Assembly: GCF_006265115.1 (NCBI RefSeq) | Contig: NZ_SMDR01000002.1 | Span: 185,743 to 249,742 of the forward strand | DNA length: 64,000 nt | Direction of reading: 5' to 3' | Origin: Arenimonas terrae | Lineage (GTDB): Bacteria > Pseudomonadota > Gammaproteobacteria > Xanthomonadales > Xanthomonadaceae | Shown here: one piece after another, positions 27,346 to 36,245 of the stretch | How the letters are laid out: each line of letters opens with the position of its first letter | Numbering within the stretch: position 1 is the first letter of the stretch | The notes under the pieces: model-generated | Told to the model about the DNA's origin: nothing | What the model saw: only the letters and a program-made list of their open reading frames with translations | Databases searched by the model: none | Program-made: the position numbers and the translations under genes

Positions 27346-28829
27346 GTCACCACGACCTGCGGAGCTTCCTGTCAACGCTGTCGGCGCGCGGCCAGTTGCG
27401 CGAGGTCGGCACGCCGGTGGACCCGGACCTGGAAAGCACCGCGCTGTGCCGCCTGTCGCTGATGCGCGGCGGGCCGGCCCTGCTGATGACGCGCCCGGTG
27501 GGCTCGCGACAGGCCCTGCTCGGCAACCTGTTTGGCCACCGCGACCGCATCGAACTGGCGCTGGGAGGGCGACCGCTGGCCTCGCTGCGTGAGCTGGGCG
27601 AGCTGCTGGCCGCACTGAAGGAACCGCGCTGGCCGGCCAACCTGCGCCAGGCCCTGTCGAGCTGGCCGGAGCTGGCCCAGCTGGCGCACGTGGCGCCGCG
27701 GGTGGTGGCCGACGCCGCCTTCGACGACATCGTGCTCGAAGGCGAGGACATCGACCTGGGCGCCCTGCCGATCCAGCGCTGCTGGCCGGGCGACGTCGCG
27801 CGCCTGGTCACTTTCGGCCTGGTGGTGACGCGCGGCACCCGCCAGCCGCGCCAGAACGTGGCGATCTACCGCCAGCAGCTGATCGGCCGCAACCGCGTGA
27901 TCATGCGCTGGCTGCCGCACCGCGGCGGTGCCCTGGACTTCGCCGACTTCCGGGCCGCCCACCCCGGCAAACCCTTCCCCGTGCTGGTCGCGATCGGCGC
28001 GGATCCGGCGACGATGCTGGCGGCGGTCGCGCCAGTGCCCGACACGCTCTCGGAGTACGAATTCGCAGGCCTGCTGCGCGGCGCACGTACCCGCGTCTGG
28101 CGCAGTGCCCTGACCGACCTGGACGCACCGGCGGGCGCGGAGATCGTGCTGGAGGGTTTCATCCACCCGGACGACACCGCCACCGAAGGCCCGTTCGGCG
28201 ATCACACCGGCTACTACAACGCCCAGGGCGAGTTCCCCGTTTTCACGGTCCAGCGGCTGCGCATGCGCCGCGATGCGATCTATCACGGCAGCTACATGGG
28301 CCGGGCGCCGCAGGACGAGCCCTCGGTGCTGTCGGCCGCACTCAACGACGTGTTCGTGCCGATCCTGCGCAAGGTGTTCCCCGAGATCGTGGACTTCCAT
28401 CTGCCGCCGGAAGCCTGCTCCTACCGCATCGCCGTGGTCAGCATCCGCAAGCAGTACCCGGGGCATGCGCGGCGCATCATGATGGGAATCTGGTCGTACC
28501 TGCGCCAGTTCACCTACACCAAGTTCGTCATCGTCACCGACGAGGACATCGACGTGCGCGACTGGCCGCAGGTGGTCTGGGCGCTGTCCACGCGCGTGGA
28601 CCCCGCGCGTGACAGCCTGCTGGTGGAGAACACGCCGATCGACTACCTCGACTTTTCCAGCCCGGAGCCCAACCTCGGTTCCAAGCTCGGCCTGGACGCG
28701 ACGCACAAGTGGCCGGGCGAAACGCGCCGGCCCTGGAGCGCACCGATCGTGCCCGACCCGGCGGCGGAACGTCAGGCCGAGTCGATCTGGTCGACGCTGC
28801 TGGCGTCGTCGACGAACAGCTCGCCATAA
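27342..28829 (+). CDS. ubiD: UbiD-family decarboxylase (3-octaprenyl-4-hydroxybenzoate carboxy-lyase)
   Basis: The 495-residue protein matches E. coli UbiD along its full length: DLRSFLSTL, RQNVAIYRQQLIGRN, IMRWLPHRGGALDF, PVPDTLSEYEFAGLLRG, EIVLEGFI, the catalytic-glutamate segment EGPFGDHTGYYN, and VENTPIDYLDF. It uses prenylated FMN (from UbiX, not seen here) to decarboxylate the ubiquinone precursor. The start is a GTG overlapping the previous stop. It ends the nnrS operon; its last 58 bp overlap the convergent lipoprotein gene. It may be a second UbiD used under anoxia. Confidence 0.93.
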   Translation: MSHHDLRSFLSTLSARGQLREVGTPVDPDLESTALCRLSLMRGGPALLMTRPVGSRQALLGNLFGHRDRIELALGGRPLASLRELGELLAALKEPRWPANLRQALSSWPELAQLAHVAPRVVADAAFDDIVLEGEDIDLGALPIQRCWPGDVARLVTFGLVVTRGTRQPRQNVAIYRQQLIGRNRVIMRWLPHRGGALDFADFRAAHPGKPFPVLVAIGADPATMLAAVAPVPDTLSEYEFAGLLRGARTRVWRSALTDLDAPAGAEIVLEGFIHPDDTATEGPFGDHTGYYNAQGEFPVFTVQRLRMRRDAIYHGSYMGRAPQDEPSVLSAALNDVFVPILRKVFPEIVDFHLPPEACSYRIAVVSIRKQYPGHARRIMMGIWSYLRQFTYTKFVIVTDEDIDVRDWPQVVWALSTRVDPARDSLLVENTPIDYLDFSSPEPNLGSKLGLDATHKWPGETRRPWSAPIVPDPAAERQAESIWSTLLASSTNSSP

Positions 28830-29395
28830 CGCGCCAGCACCGCGCGCAGCTCGGCCAGGGCACCGGCGTCGAACTGGCCGTCGGACAGGGCCTCGCTCGC
28901 GCCGAGCACGCGCGCCAGCAGCGGATGCAGGGCCGCGTCCGGCGCCGGGTCGAGCCGGCATTCGAGGAACATCGTCTCGACCGCCGACTTGAGTTCGGCG
29001 GAAAGCGCCTGGATTCCGGCGGCATCGAGGTGGCCGTGGGAGGCGTGCACCAGCGAGTCGGCCGCGGCGCGCACCCGACCCATGCCGCGGCTCAGCGCCG
29101 CATCGGCCGGCCAGCGCGCGTCCGGCGCGTCGATGGGCGCTTCCCCCGCGGCATGCCCGGCGGGGTTCGCATGCCTTGCATGGGACGCATGACCCGAGTG
29201 ACCCGAGTGACCCGAGTGACCCGAGTGGCCCGAGTGGCCCGAGTGGTCTTCAGTATCCCCGGGGCCCGCAGCATCGGCATGGGGTCCGGCGTGCTGCGGC
29301 GCCGCTTCGCCGCGACCGGGATGGTGCGCGCAGCCCGCGGCCAGGACGGGCAGCGCCAGTGCCACCACGAGGCAGCGCATGGAAGGACGGATCAT
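28772..29395 (-). CDS. His-rich putative lipoprotein with HSG repeats
   Basis: The 207-residue protein has a lipoprotein signal peptide with lipobox LAAGC (cysteine near residue 22). A strongly His-rich segment (about 23-85) follows, with six tandem His-Ser-Gly triplets and further GHA/HA units. The helical C-terminal half (about 100-207) has the pattern MFLECRLDPAPDAALHPLL. The histidines suggest Cu, Ni or Zn binding in the periplasm; copper supply to NirK or the cbb3 oxidase is a guess. The FNR-type box it shares with ubiU lies 76.5 bp upstream with a CAGCAT -10. Family is not recognised with confidence; I vaguely associate the C-terminal pattern with DnrO-type proteins. Confidence 0.72.
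   Translation of the reverse strand: MIRPSMRCLVVALALPVLAAGCAHHPGRGEAAPQHAGPHADAAGPGDTEDHSGHSGHSGHSGHSGHSGHASHARHANPAGHAAGEAPIDAPDARWPADAALSRGMGRVRAAADSLVHASHGHLDAAGIQALSAELKSAVETMFLECRLDPAPDAALHPLLARVLGASEALSDGQFDAGALAELRAVLARYGELFVDDASSVDQIDSA
29191..29244. repeat. Six tandem 9-bp repeats inside the His-rich lipoprotein gene
   Basis: Units of GACCCGAGT (four copies) and GGCCCGAGT (two copies) run head to tail in frame and encode the His-Ser-Gly triplets on the minus strand. In-frame 9-bp units can expand or contract by slippage without breaking the reading frame, changing the number of metal-binding histidines. Confidence 0.9.
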
Positions 29396-29464
29396 CGGGG
29401 TCTCCTCGACCGGTCCCGGCGGGACCGAATGTCGCCATGCTGGACCCGGCGACGGCGACGGGAA

Positions 29465-29478
29465 CTGATCCAGGTCAA
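29465..29478. promoter_or_regulatory. Shared FNR-type box between His-rich lipoprotein and ubiUV
   Basis: The sequence CTGATCCAGGTCAA (TTGACCTGGATCAG on the minus strand) is centred at 29471.5. CAGCAT occurs 29.5 bp away on both sides: 29501-29506 on the plus strand and 29442-29437 on the minus strand. One dimer site could therefore serve two divergent class II promoters. The centre is 63.5 bp from the ubiU ATG and 76.5 bp from the lipoprotein ATG. Confidence 0.85.
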
Positions 29479-29534
29479 TGTCCGCCCGCTTCGTCGCGTA
29501 CAGCATGGCCACCGGCCCCGACGAGGAGTTCCCG

Positions 29535-30533
29535 ATGCAACTGGTCTGTCCCGCCGGCAATCTGCCGGCCCTGCGCGCGGCCGTGGACGCCGGCGCCGAC
29601 GCCGTCTACGCCGGTTTCCGCGACCAGACCAACGCCCGCGCCTTTCCCGGCCTGAACTTCGACGAAGCCGAACTGCGCGCCGGCATCGCCTACGCCCACG
29701 CGCGCGGCCGCAAGGTCTACCTGGCGCTCAATACCTATCCGGAAACCTCGCGCCTGCGCGCCTGGCAGGCCGCGGTCGACCATGCGGCGGAGCTGGGCTG
29801 CGACGCCATCATCGCCGCCGAGATGGCGGTGCTCGAGCATGCGGCGCGCGAATATCCGGGCATGGCAAGGCATCTGTCGGTGCAGGGTTCGGCCACCACG
29901 GCGCCGGCGCTGCGCTACATGCACGAACGCTTCGGCATCAGCCGGGCGGTTCTGCCGCGGGTACTGTCGCTGCAGCAGGTCGAACGGCTGTGCGAAACCT
30001 CGCCGGTGCCGCTGGAGGTATTCGGCTTCGGCAGCCTGTGCATCATGGTCGAGGGCCGCTGCCAGCTGTCGAGCTACGTCACCGGCGCCTCGCCCAACCG
30101 CCACGGCGTCTGTTCGCCGGCGCGATTCGTGCGCTGGGAGGAACACGGCGACGGCAGCCGCGGCGTGCGTCTGAACGGCCTGCTGATGGACCGCTATTCG
30201 CCCGGCGAACCGGCGGCGTATCCGACCGTGTGCAAGGGGCGCTTCACGGTCGGCGGCGAAACCTTCCATGCGCTCGAGGAGCCCACCAGCCTCAACACCC
30301 TGGAGCTGCTGCCGCGCCTGGCCCGCGCCGGCGTGGCCGCGCTCAAGATCGAAGGGCGGCAGCGCGGCGTCGCCTACGTCACCGCGGTCACCCGGACCTG
30401 GCGCGAAGCGATCGACCGGCATGCCGCCGCGCCCGACGCCTGGGCGCCGCGCGGGGAGTGGCAGGCCGCGTTGTCCGCCCACGCCGAGGGCCACCAGACC
30501 ACCCTCGGCCCCTATCACCGCGCCTGGCACTGA
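29535..30533 (+). CDS. ubiU: UbiU, O2-independent ubiquinone hydroxylation protein
   Basis: The 332-residue protein of the peptidase U32 family forms a heterodimer with UbiV that hydroxylates ubiquinone precursors without O2. The [4Fe-4S] cysteines known from E. coli UbiU are all present at nearly identical positions: C169, C176, C193 and C233. The N-terminus MQLVCPAGNLPALRAAVDAG fits the family, and GAGGAG-like GAGGAG precedes the ATG at 29535. It is followed by ubiV after 4 bp and preceded by an FNR-type box. Confidence 0.95.
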   Translation: MQLVCPAGNLPALRAAVDAGADAVYAGFRDQTNARAFPGLNFDEAELRAGIAYAHARGRKVYLALNTYPETSRLRAWQAAVDHAAELGCDAIIAAEMAVLEHAAREYPGMARHLSVQGSATTAPALRYMHERFGISRAVLPRVLSLQQVERLCETSPVPLEVFGFGSLCIMVEGRCQLSSYVTGASPNRHGVCSPARFVRWEEHGDGSRGVRLNGLLMDRYSPGEPAAYPTVCKGRFTVGGETFHALEEPTSLNTLELLPRLARAGVAALKIEGRQRGVAYVTAVTRTWREAIDRHAAAPDAWAPRGEWQAALSAHAEGHQTTLGPYHRAWH

Positions 30534-30537
30534 CCGA

Positions 30538-31416
30538 ATGAAACTCAGCCTCGGACCCCCGCAATACTTCTGGCCCCGCGAACGCACGCTCGCCTTCTAC
30601 CGCGAGGCTGCCGACTGGCCGGTGGACAGCGTCTACCTGGGCGAAACCGTCTGCAGCAAACGCCGCGAACTCGGCACGCGCGACTGGATTTCGCTGGCCT
30701 TCGAACTCGCGTCCACCGGCAAGGAGATCGTGCTCTCGAGCCTGGCCCTGGTCGAGGCCGAATCCGAACTCAACGCGCTCAACCGCATGCTCGACCACGG
30801 CGGCTTCCTGATCGAGGCCAACGACCTGACCGCGGTGCAGCTGTGCCGGGAACGGCGCCTGCCCTTCGTCGCAGGGCCGAGCCTGAACCTCTACAACCAC
30901 CGTGCCCTGGCCATGCTGATGGACGACGGCCTGCGCCGCTGGGTTCCGGGCGTCGAGCAGGGACAGGCGCTGATCGCCGAGCTGCTCGACGCGCGGCGCG
31001 CCGAAGGCGGCGCGATACCCGAGCTCGAGGTGATCGCCTGGGGCCGCCTGCCGCTGGCCTACTCGGCGCGCTGCTTCACCGCCCGCGCACTCGACGTCGC
31101 CAAGGACGCCTGCGGCTTCCGCTGCATCGAACATCCGGACGGCCTGCCGCTGGCGACGCGTGAGGGCGAGCCCTTCCTGCGCATCAACGGCATCCAGGTC
31201 CAGGGCGAGGAAGTGACCGACCTGGGACCGGAACTGCCGGCGCTGCGCGCGCTGGGCGTCGACCTGCTGCGCCTGTATCCGCAGGCCGAGGGCATGCGCG
31301 AGGTCGTCGAGCATTTCGACCTCGCCCGCCGCTCGCCCCAGCCGCCACCGCGCCGCGGTGCCGTGAACGGCTACTGGCACGGCCAGCCGGGAAAGCCGGG
31401 ACTGCCGCCCGGCTGA
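30538..31416 (+). CDS. ubiV: UbiV, O2-independent ubiquinone hydroxylation protein
   Basis: The 292-residue U32-family protein is the partner of UbiU. It has the cluster cysteines C39 (GETVCSKRRE), C179, C192 and C196 (RCFTARALDVAKDACGFRC region), which match E. coli C39, C180, C193 and C197. The start is 4 bp after the ubiU stop, so the two form one operon. It converges on fabB with 4 bp between stops. UbiT, the third member of the pathway, is encoded about 5 kb away on the other strand. Confidence 0.95.
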   Translation: MKLSLGPPQYFWPRERTLAFYREAADWPVDSVYLGETVCSKRRELGTRDWISLAFELASTGKEIVLSSLALVEAESELNALNRMLDHGGFLIEANDLTAVQLCRERRLPFVAGPSLNLYNHRALAMLMDDGLRRWVPGVEQGQALIAELLDARRAEGGAIPELEVIAWGRLPLAYSARCFTARALDVAKDACGFRCIEHPDGLPLATREGEPFLRINGIQVQGEEVTDLGPELPALRALGVDLLRLYPQAEGMREVVEHFDLARRSPQPPPRRGAVNGYWHGQPGKPGLPPG

Positions 31417-31420
31417 TCGC

Positions 31421-32632
31421 TCACCTATTCCGCTGGAACACCAGCGTCGCGTTGGTGCCGCCGAAGCCGAAGCTGTTGGACATCACGGTGTCGAGTTTCG
31501 CCGCGCGGCTTTCGCGCACGATCGGGAAGCCCTCGGCCTGCGGATCGAGCGTTTCGATATTGGCCGAGCCGGCGATGAAACCGTCGCGCATCATCAGCAG
31601 GCAGTAGATCGCCTCGTGCACGCTGGCAGCGCCCAGCGAATGACCCGACAGCGCCTTGGTCGAGGACAGCGGCGGCACCGCGTCGCCGAAGGCCTCGCGG
31701 ATCGCGCGCAGTTCGACCAGGTCGCCCAGCGGCGTCGAGGTGCCGTGGGTGTTGAGGTAATCCACCGGCGCATCCACGCCTTCGAGCGCCATGCGCATGC
31801 AGCGCACCGCGCCTTCGCCCGACGGCGCGACCATGTCGGCGCCGTCCGAGCTGATGCCGTAACCGGCCAGCAGGGCGTGGATGCGCGCGCCGCGCGCGAT
31901 CGCGTGATCGTAATCCTCGAGCACCAGCATGCCGGCGCCGCCGGCGATGACGAAACCATCGCGATTCGCGTCGTAGGGACGCGAGGCGCGCGCGGGGTGA
32001 TCGTTGTGGCGGGTGGACAGCGCACCCATCGCGTCGAACTGCAGGCTCAGGGTCCAGTGCAGCTCCTCGCCGCCGCCGGCGAAGACGATGTCCTGGCGGC
32101 CGGCCAGGATCATGTCGGCGGCGGCGCCGATGCAGTGCGCCGAGCTGGCGCAGGCCGCGCCGATCGAATACGTCGCGCCCTGCACGCCGAAGGCGGTGGC
32201 CAGGTTGGCCGACACCGTCGAACACATCGTACGCGGCACCATGTAAGGGCCCACCTTGCGCACGCCGCGCTCGCGCAACAGGTCGGCGGCCTCCACCTGC
32301 CACTGCGCCGAACCGCCGCCGGAGCCGGCGATCAGGCCGGTGCGCGGGCTGCGCACCGCGGTTTCGTCCAGGCCCGCGTCGGCGATCGCCGACTGCATGG
32401 CGATGTGGGCATAGGCCGCGGCCTCGCCCATGAAGCGCAGCTGCTTGCGGTCGATGCGCGCGGCCAGGTCGATCTCCGGCGCGCCGCCGACCGTGCTGCG
32501 CAGGCCGCGTTCGGCGGCCTCGGGCAGCTGGCGGATGCCGGCCCGGCCTTCGCGCAGCGCCGAAGAAACCACATCGAGTTCATTGCCCAGGCACGAGACG
32601 ATGCCCATGCCGGTGATCGCGACACGCCGCAT
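31421..32632 (-). CDS. fabB: 3-oxoacyl-ACP synthase I (FabB)
   Basis: The 403-residue condensing enzyme elongates cis-unsaturated acyl-ACPs in the O2-independent pathway. The catalytic triad is visible: cysteine in [14 protein letters not shown], histidine in [11 protein letters not shown], and histidine in [13 protein letters not shown]. It begins [13 protein letters not shown], matching FabB; a GTG at 32638 overlapping the fabA stop is an alternative start. Its gene follows fabA by 2 bp, forming a fabAB operon downstream of an FNR-type box. Confidence 0.94.
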   Translation of the reverse strand: MRRVAITGMGIVSCLGNELDVVSSALREGRAGIRQLPEAAERGLRSTVGGAPEIDLAARIDRKQLRFMGEAAAYAHIAMQSAIADAGLDETAVRSPRTGLIAGSGGGSAQWQVEAADLLRERGVRKVGPYMVPRTMCSTVSANLATAFGVQGATYSIGAACASSAHCIGAAADMILAGRQDIVFAGGGEELHWTLSLQFDAMGALSTRHNDHPARASRPYDANRDGFVIAGGAGMLVLEDYDHAIARGARIHALLAGYGISSDGADMVAPSGEGAVRCMRMALEGVDAPVDYLNTHGTSTPLGDLVELRAIREAFGDAVPPLSSTKALSGHSLGAASVHEAIYCLLMMRDGFIAGSANIETLDPQAEGFPIVRESRAAKLDTVMSNSFGFGGTNATLVFQRNR

Positions 32633-32634
32633 CG

Positions 32635-33156
32635 TCACAGGTCCTTGGTGGAAGTGAACAGGCCGACGCGCAGCTCGTCGGCGGTGTAGATCTCGCGGCC
32701 GTCCACGAGCGTGCGGCCGTCGGCGATCACCATCTTCAGGCGACCGCGCACGACGCGGCGGATGTCGATCTCGTAGGTGACGAGCTTGGCCGTCGGCAGC
32801 ACCTGGCCGGTGAACTTCACCGCGCCCACGCCGAGCGCGCGGCCGCGGCCGGGCTCGCCCAGCCAGGGCAGGAAGAAGCCGGCGAGCTGCCACATCGCGT
32901 CGAGGCCCAGGCAGCCGGGCATCACCGGGTCGTCGGTGAAGTGGCACTGGAAGAACCAGAGCTCCGGGCGGATGTCGAGTTCGGCGCGGATGAAACCTTT
33001 GCCGTGCCGGCCCCCGTCCTCGCGGATCTCGGTGATGCGGTCGAACATCAGCATCGGGTCCGACGGCAGGCGTGCGCCGTCGGCGCCGAACATCGCACCG
33101 CTGGCGCATTCGAGCAGCTGACTTCGATCGAAGGAATGGGGAAGCGGAAGGTTCAT
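32635..33156 (-). CDS. fabA: 3-hydroxydecanoyl-ACP dehydratase/isomerase (FabA)
   Basis: The 173-residue hot-dog enzyme makes trans-2 and cis-3 decenoyl-ACP, introducing the double bond without O2. The active-site histidine and aspartate lie in [17 protein letters not shown]. Length and C-terminus ([10 protein letters not shown]) are typical. A strong GAAGGAG ribosome site precedes ATG 33156. The FNR-type box is 61.5 bp upstream, the same distance as for norB, nnrS and ccoN, which suggests that unsaturated fatty acid synthesis is raised under low O2. Confidence 0.95.
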   Translation of the reverse strand: MNLPLPHSFDRSQLLECASGAMFGADGARLPSDPMLMFDRITEIREDGGRHGKGFIRAELDIRPELWFFQCHFTDDPVMPGCLGLDAMWQLAGFFLPWLGEPGRGRALGVGAVKFTGQVLPTAKLVTYEIDIRRVVRGRLKMVIADGRTLVDGREIYTADELRVGLFTSTKDL

Positions 33157-33210
33157 GGCGCGCTCCTTCAAGGGAAAGCGCGATTCTTTCATCCCCACGC
33201 ACCCTCGTGG

Positions 33211-33224
33211 CTGACTCGCGTCAA
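33211..33224 (-). promoter_or_regulatory. FNR-type box upstream of fabAB
   Basis: On the minus strand the sequence is TTGACGCGAGTCAG. It overlaps the nadB stop codon (the TGA lies inside it). The centre is 61.5 bp from the fabA ATG, and AAGAAT starts 29.5 bp from the centre (33188-33183), fitting a class II promoter. It is one of the weaker matches because the second half is GTCAG. Confidence 0.75.
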
Positions 33225-34708
33225 TTATTTTCGCCGTACGCAGGCGTAGCGATTCGCTGGTGTATGGAAGAATCCGGCGACACGTCAACGCGATGGTGGG
33301 CACCGAGGCTTTCGCGCCGTGCGATCGCAGACAGGAGGAGCTGGCGCGCCAGTCCGGCCTGCCAGCTCTCGCTGAGTCCGGCGTGGGCGTCGATGCGCGC
33401 GAGCGCGTGACGCATCGTCGCTTCATCCCGGACCGGGCCCAGCCCTTGCCACAGCCATTCACGCAGCTGCAGCAGTGCGGGCTCGGCAGCCGCAGGCGCC
33501 AGGACGACCGATTGCGCAGCGACGTTTGTGCGCGGCGATACGCCGGGTTTCCGAAGCCATTCGCCGAGCCGGCGCCCGAACACCACGCCCTCGAGCAGCG
33601 AATTGCTCGCCAGCCGGTTGGCGCCGTGCACGCCGCTGCAGGACACCTCGCCGACGGCATGCAGCCCCGGCAGGCGGCTGCGTCCGCGCGCATCCACCGC
33701 GATGCCGCCCATGTGGAAATGCGCCGCCGGTGTCACCGGGATCGGCTGCACGCGCGGGTCGATACCGTGCGCGAGGCAGAGCGAACGCACGGTCGGAAAC
33801 TGCCGCCATGCCGACGCGTCCAGCGCCGTGGCGTCGAGCCAGGCCTCGCCGCCGGAGCGCAGCTCGCTCCAGATGCGGCGCGCAACCCGGTCGCGCGGCG
33901 CCAGGTCGGCCAGCGGATGCACCCCGGCCATCAGCGCCCGGCCCTGCGCGTCCCGAAGCACCGCGCCGGCGCCGCGCAGCGCCTCGGTCACCAGCGGCAG
34001 CGGACGCAGGCCGGGCACCGCCAGAGCCGTCGGGTGGAACTGGACGAACTCCAGATCGCGCGCCGCCGCACCGGCGGCCAGGGCGATCGCGAGGCCGGCG
34101 CCGTCCGCGCCCGGTGGATTGGTAGTGGCGGCGAAGAGCGCACCGATGCCGCCGGTGGCCAGCACCACGTCGGGCGTTTCGATCTGCACTTCGCCGCGGC
34201 CTGTCGTCCGTGCCAGGCCGACGCCGGCGATGCGTCCGTCCTGCAGCCGCAGCGATCGCAGGGTCCAGCCTTCGCGCCGCTCGATGTGGGGTGCCGTCGC
34301 GACCGCGCCGGACAGCGCCGCCAGCAGCTCGCGGCCGCTGGCGTCACCACCCGCATGCACGATGCGGGCCCGCTGGTGCCCGCCCTCGCGGCCCAGCTGC
34401 CAGCCGGACCCCTCTCGGTCGAAAGGCACGCCGCGGGCGGCCAGCCAGCGGATCGCCTCCGGCGCACCGTTGACCAGCCGGGACACGAGCGCTGCATCGT
34501 TGTGCGCGGCGCCCGCGGCCAGCGTGTCGGCGGCGTGTTGATCCGGATCGTCGTCCGGCGCCAGCGCGGCGGCGATGCCGCCCTGCGCCAGCGCCGTCGC
34601 GCCGTCGCCCGCCGCGCGGCTGAACAGCAGGACGCGCCGCGGCGCCGCCGCCAGCGCGACACTCAGTCCGGCGACACCGGCACCGACCACCACCAGCGGC
34701 GCCGGCAC
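33221..34708 (-). CDS. nadB: L-aspartate oxidase
   Basis: The 495-residue flavoprotein oxidises aspartate to iminoaspartate, the substrate of NadA; the family can use fumarate instead of O2. It has the FAD motif [12 protein letters not shown], the [12 protein letters not shown] segment, [10 protein letters not shown], and [14 protein letters not shown] with [19 protein letters not shown]. The GTG at 34708 ([11 protein letters not shown]) is chosen, 5 bp after the nadA stop. It is the last gene of the ubiT-nadA-nadB group. Confidence 0.94.
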   Translation of the reverse strand: MPAPLVVVGAGVAGLSVALAAAPRRVLLFSRAAGDGATALAQGGIAAALAPDDDPDQHAADTLAAGAAHNDAALVSRLVNGAPEAIRWLAARGVPFDREGSGWQLGREGGHQRARIVHAGGDASGRELLAALSGAVATAPHIERREGWTLRSLRLQDGRIAGVGLARTTGRGEVQIETPDVVLATGGIGALFAATTNPPGADGAGLAIALAAGAAARDLEFVQFHPTALAVPGLRPLPLVTEALRGAGAVLRDAQGRALMAGVHPLADLAPRDRVARRIWSELRSGGEAWLDATALDASAWRQFPTVRSLCLAHGIDPRVQPIPVTPAAHFHMGGIAVDARGRSRLPGLHAVGEVSCSGVHGANRLASNSLLEGVVFGRRLGEWLRKPGVSPRTNVAAQSVVLAPAAAEPALLQLREWLWQGLGPVRDEATMRHALARIDAHAGLSESWQAGLARQLLLSAIARRESLGAHHRVDVSPDSSIHQRIATPAYGENN

Positions 34709-34713
34709 CTCGC

Positions 34714-35727
34714 TCAGACCCGCTCGCCGCGGCCCACCGCGAGCATGCGCTCGAGTGCACGCCGCGCCCGCGCCGCCACGTCCAACGGCACAAGCACCTC
34801 CGGACCCATGCCGAGCAGGCAGGCGTGGATGTTCTGGAGGGTGATGCGCTTCATGTGCGGACAGAGGTTGCAGGGCTTGATGAACTCGGTCTGCGGGAAG
34901 CTCAGGCGCAGGTTGTCGGCCATCGAACATTCGGTGATCAGGGCGACCCGCTCGGGCCTCTCGCGCTCGAGCCAGCGCGCCATCGCGCTGGTGGAGCCGA
35001 TGAAGTCGGCCTCGGCCAGGACCTCCGGCGGGCATTCGGGATGTGCGACCAGGCGTGCGTCGAAACGCTCGCGGGCATGCCGCGCCTGGGCGGCGGTGAA
35101 GGTCTCGTGCACTTCGCAGCGGCCGTCCCACAGCACGAGCTCGACCGCGGTCTGGCTGGCGACATGGGCACCCAGGTACCTGTCGGGCAGGAAGATGACC
35201 TTGTCCGCACCCATCGCCTCGACCACCTGCACGGCATTGGCCGATGTGCAGCAGGCGTCCGACTCGGCTTTCACTTCGGCCGTGGTGTTGACGTAGCTCA
35301 CCACCGGCACGCCCGGATGCCGCGCGCGCAGGGCGCGCACATCCGCGGCGGTGATCGAATCGGCCAGCGAACAGCCCGCGGCCGGGTCCGGGATCAGCAC
35401 TTTCACGTGCGGCGCGAGGATCTTCGCCGTCTCGGCCATGAAGTGCACGCCGCACAGCACGACCACCTCGGCCTGGCAGCGCGCCGCCGCCTGCGCCAGC
35501 GCCAGCGAGTCGCCGGTGATGTCGGCGACGCCGTGGAAGATCTCCGGCGACTGGTAGCTGTGCGCCATCACCACCGCGCCGCGTTCGCGCTTGAGTTCGC
35601 GGATCGCGTCGATCCACGGCAGGTGCATCGGCACTTCCAGGCAGGGCAACAGCTGCTCGAGCCGCTCCGCCAGGCCGGCGTACTGCTGCTCGAGCTCGGG
35701 GCGCCAGCGCGGCGCGGTCGTGCTCAT
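34714..35727 (-). CDS. nadA: Quinolinate synthase
   Basis: The 337-residue [4Fe-4S] enzyme condenses iminoaspartate with dihydroxyacetone phosphate. The three cluster cysteines correspond to C119 (AAGCSLAD), the cysteine in LWDGRCEVHE, and the one in CNLCPHMKRIT. MAHSYQSPEI and GSTSAMARWL are further hallmarks. The start overlaps the UbiT stop as ATGA, so it is translated with UbiT. The cluster is oxygen sensitive, which fits an anaerobic setting. Confidence 0.96.
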   Translation of the reverse strand: MSTTAPRWRPELEQQYAGLAERLEQLLPCLEVPMHLPWIDAIRELKRERGAVVMAHSYQSPEIFHGVADITGDSLALAQAAARCQAEVVVLCGVHFMAETAKILAPHVKVLIPDPAAGCSLADSITAADVRALRARHPGVPVVSYVNTTAEVKAESDACCTSANAVQVVEAMGADKVIFLPDRYLGAHVASQTAVELVLWDGRCEVHETFTAAQARHARERFDARLVAHPECPPEVLAEADFIGSTSAMARWLERERPERVALITECSMADNLRLSFPQTEFIKPCNLCPHMKRITLQNIHACLLGMGPEVLVPLDVAARARRALERMLAVGRGERV

Positions 35728-36245
35728 GCTTCGCCCCGGTGCGCGCGGCGGGCGGCGCGGGCGGCGCGGGCGCCGCGGTTGAGCAGGATGCGGACGGCCA
35801 GCGGGACCTCTTCCCAGGGCAGGCGGTCGAGCAGGTTGCGCGCGGTCAGGCCCAGTTCGGTGTCGCCGGTCAGTTCGAGGCGACGCTGGAAGAACAGGGT
35901 GTCGGCGTCCTCAAGCCGGCTGGCCAGCAGCAGCAGATCGGTGGCACTGCCGCGCACTGTCGCCTCCGCCGGCGCGTCGGTGGCGCGCAGGCGGCTTCCG
36001 TCCAGCACCAGCACCCAGCACAGGCCCAGGTCCGGCACCTCGATGCCGAGCCGCCGGCCCTGCATGAAATCCAGCTGTCCCGCGCCCAGCGGCTGCGCCA
36101 GCAGCCGGGCAACCGCGGCTTCAAGCACGCGCGCCTGCCATGACGGCGGCAGTCGCCGCAGCAGCGCCGCCCAGCGGGCCGGCGGCGGGAATCCGCGCAG
36201 CAGTCGGCGCGTCAGCAAGGAATGGTCGGAAGCGGAAGGCGTCAT
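35724..36245 (-). CDS. ubiT: UbiT from internal start (alternative product)
   Basis: An in-frame ATG at 36245 would give a free UbiT of 173 residues, the normal length of E. coli UbiT (YhbT). The FNR-type box at 36285-36298 is centred 46.5 bp upstream, so a class II transcript would begin about 5 nt before this ATG and be almost leaderless; no Shine-Dalgarno is visible. The product is the SCP2-fold accessory factor of UbiU/UbiV. This is an alternative reading of the same DNA as the fusion entry. Confidence 0.65.
   Translation of the reverse strand: MTPSASDHSLLTRRLLRGFPPPARWAALLRRLPPSWQARVLEAAVARLLAQPLGAGQLDFMQGRRLGIEVPDLGLCWVLVLDGSRLRATDAPAEATVRGSATDLLLLASRLEDADTLFFQRRLELTGDTELGLTARNLLDRLPWEEVPLAVRILLNRGARAARAARRAHRGEA

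Noticed and set aside
29191-29244. Short tandem repeats considered as a CRISPR array or integration-host site
   Set aside because: Units are 9 bp, in frame and without spacers; they encode His-Ser-Gly triplets inside a lipoprotein gene.
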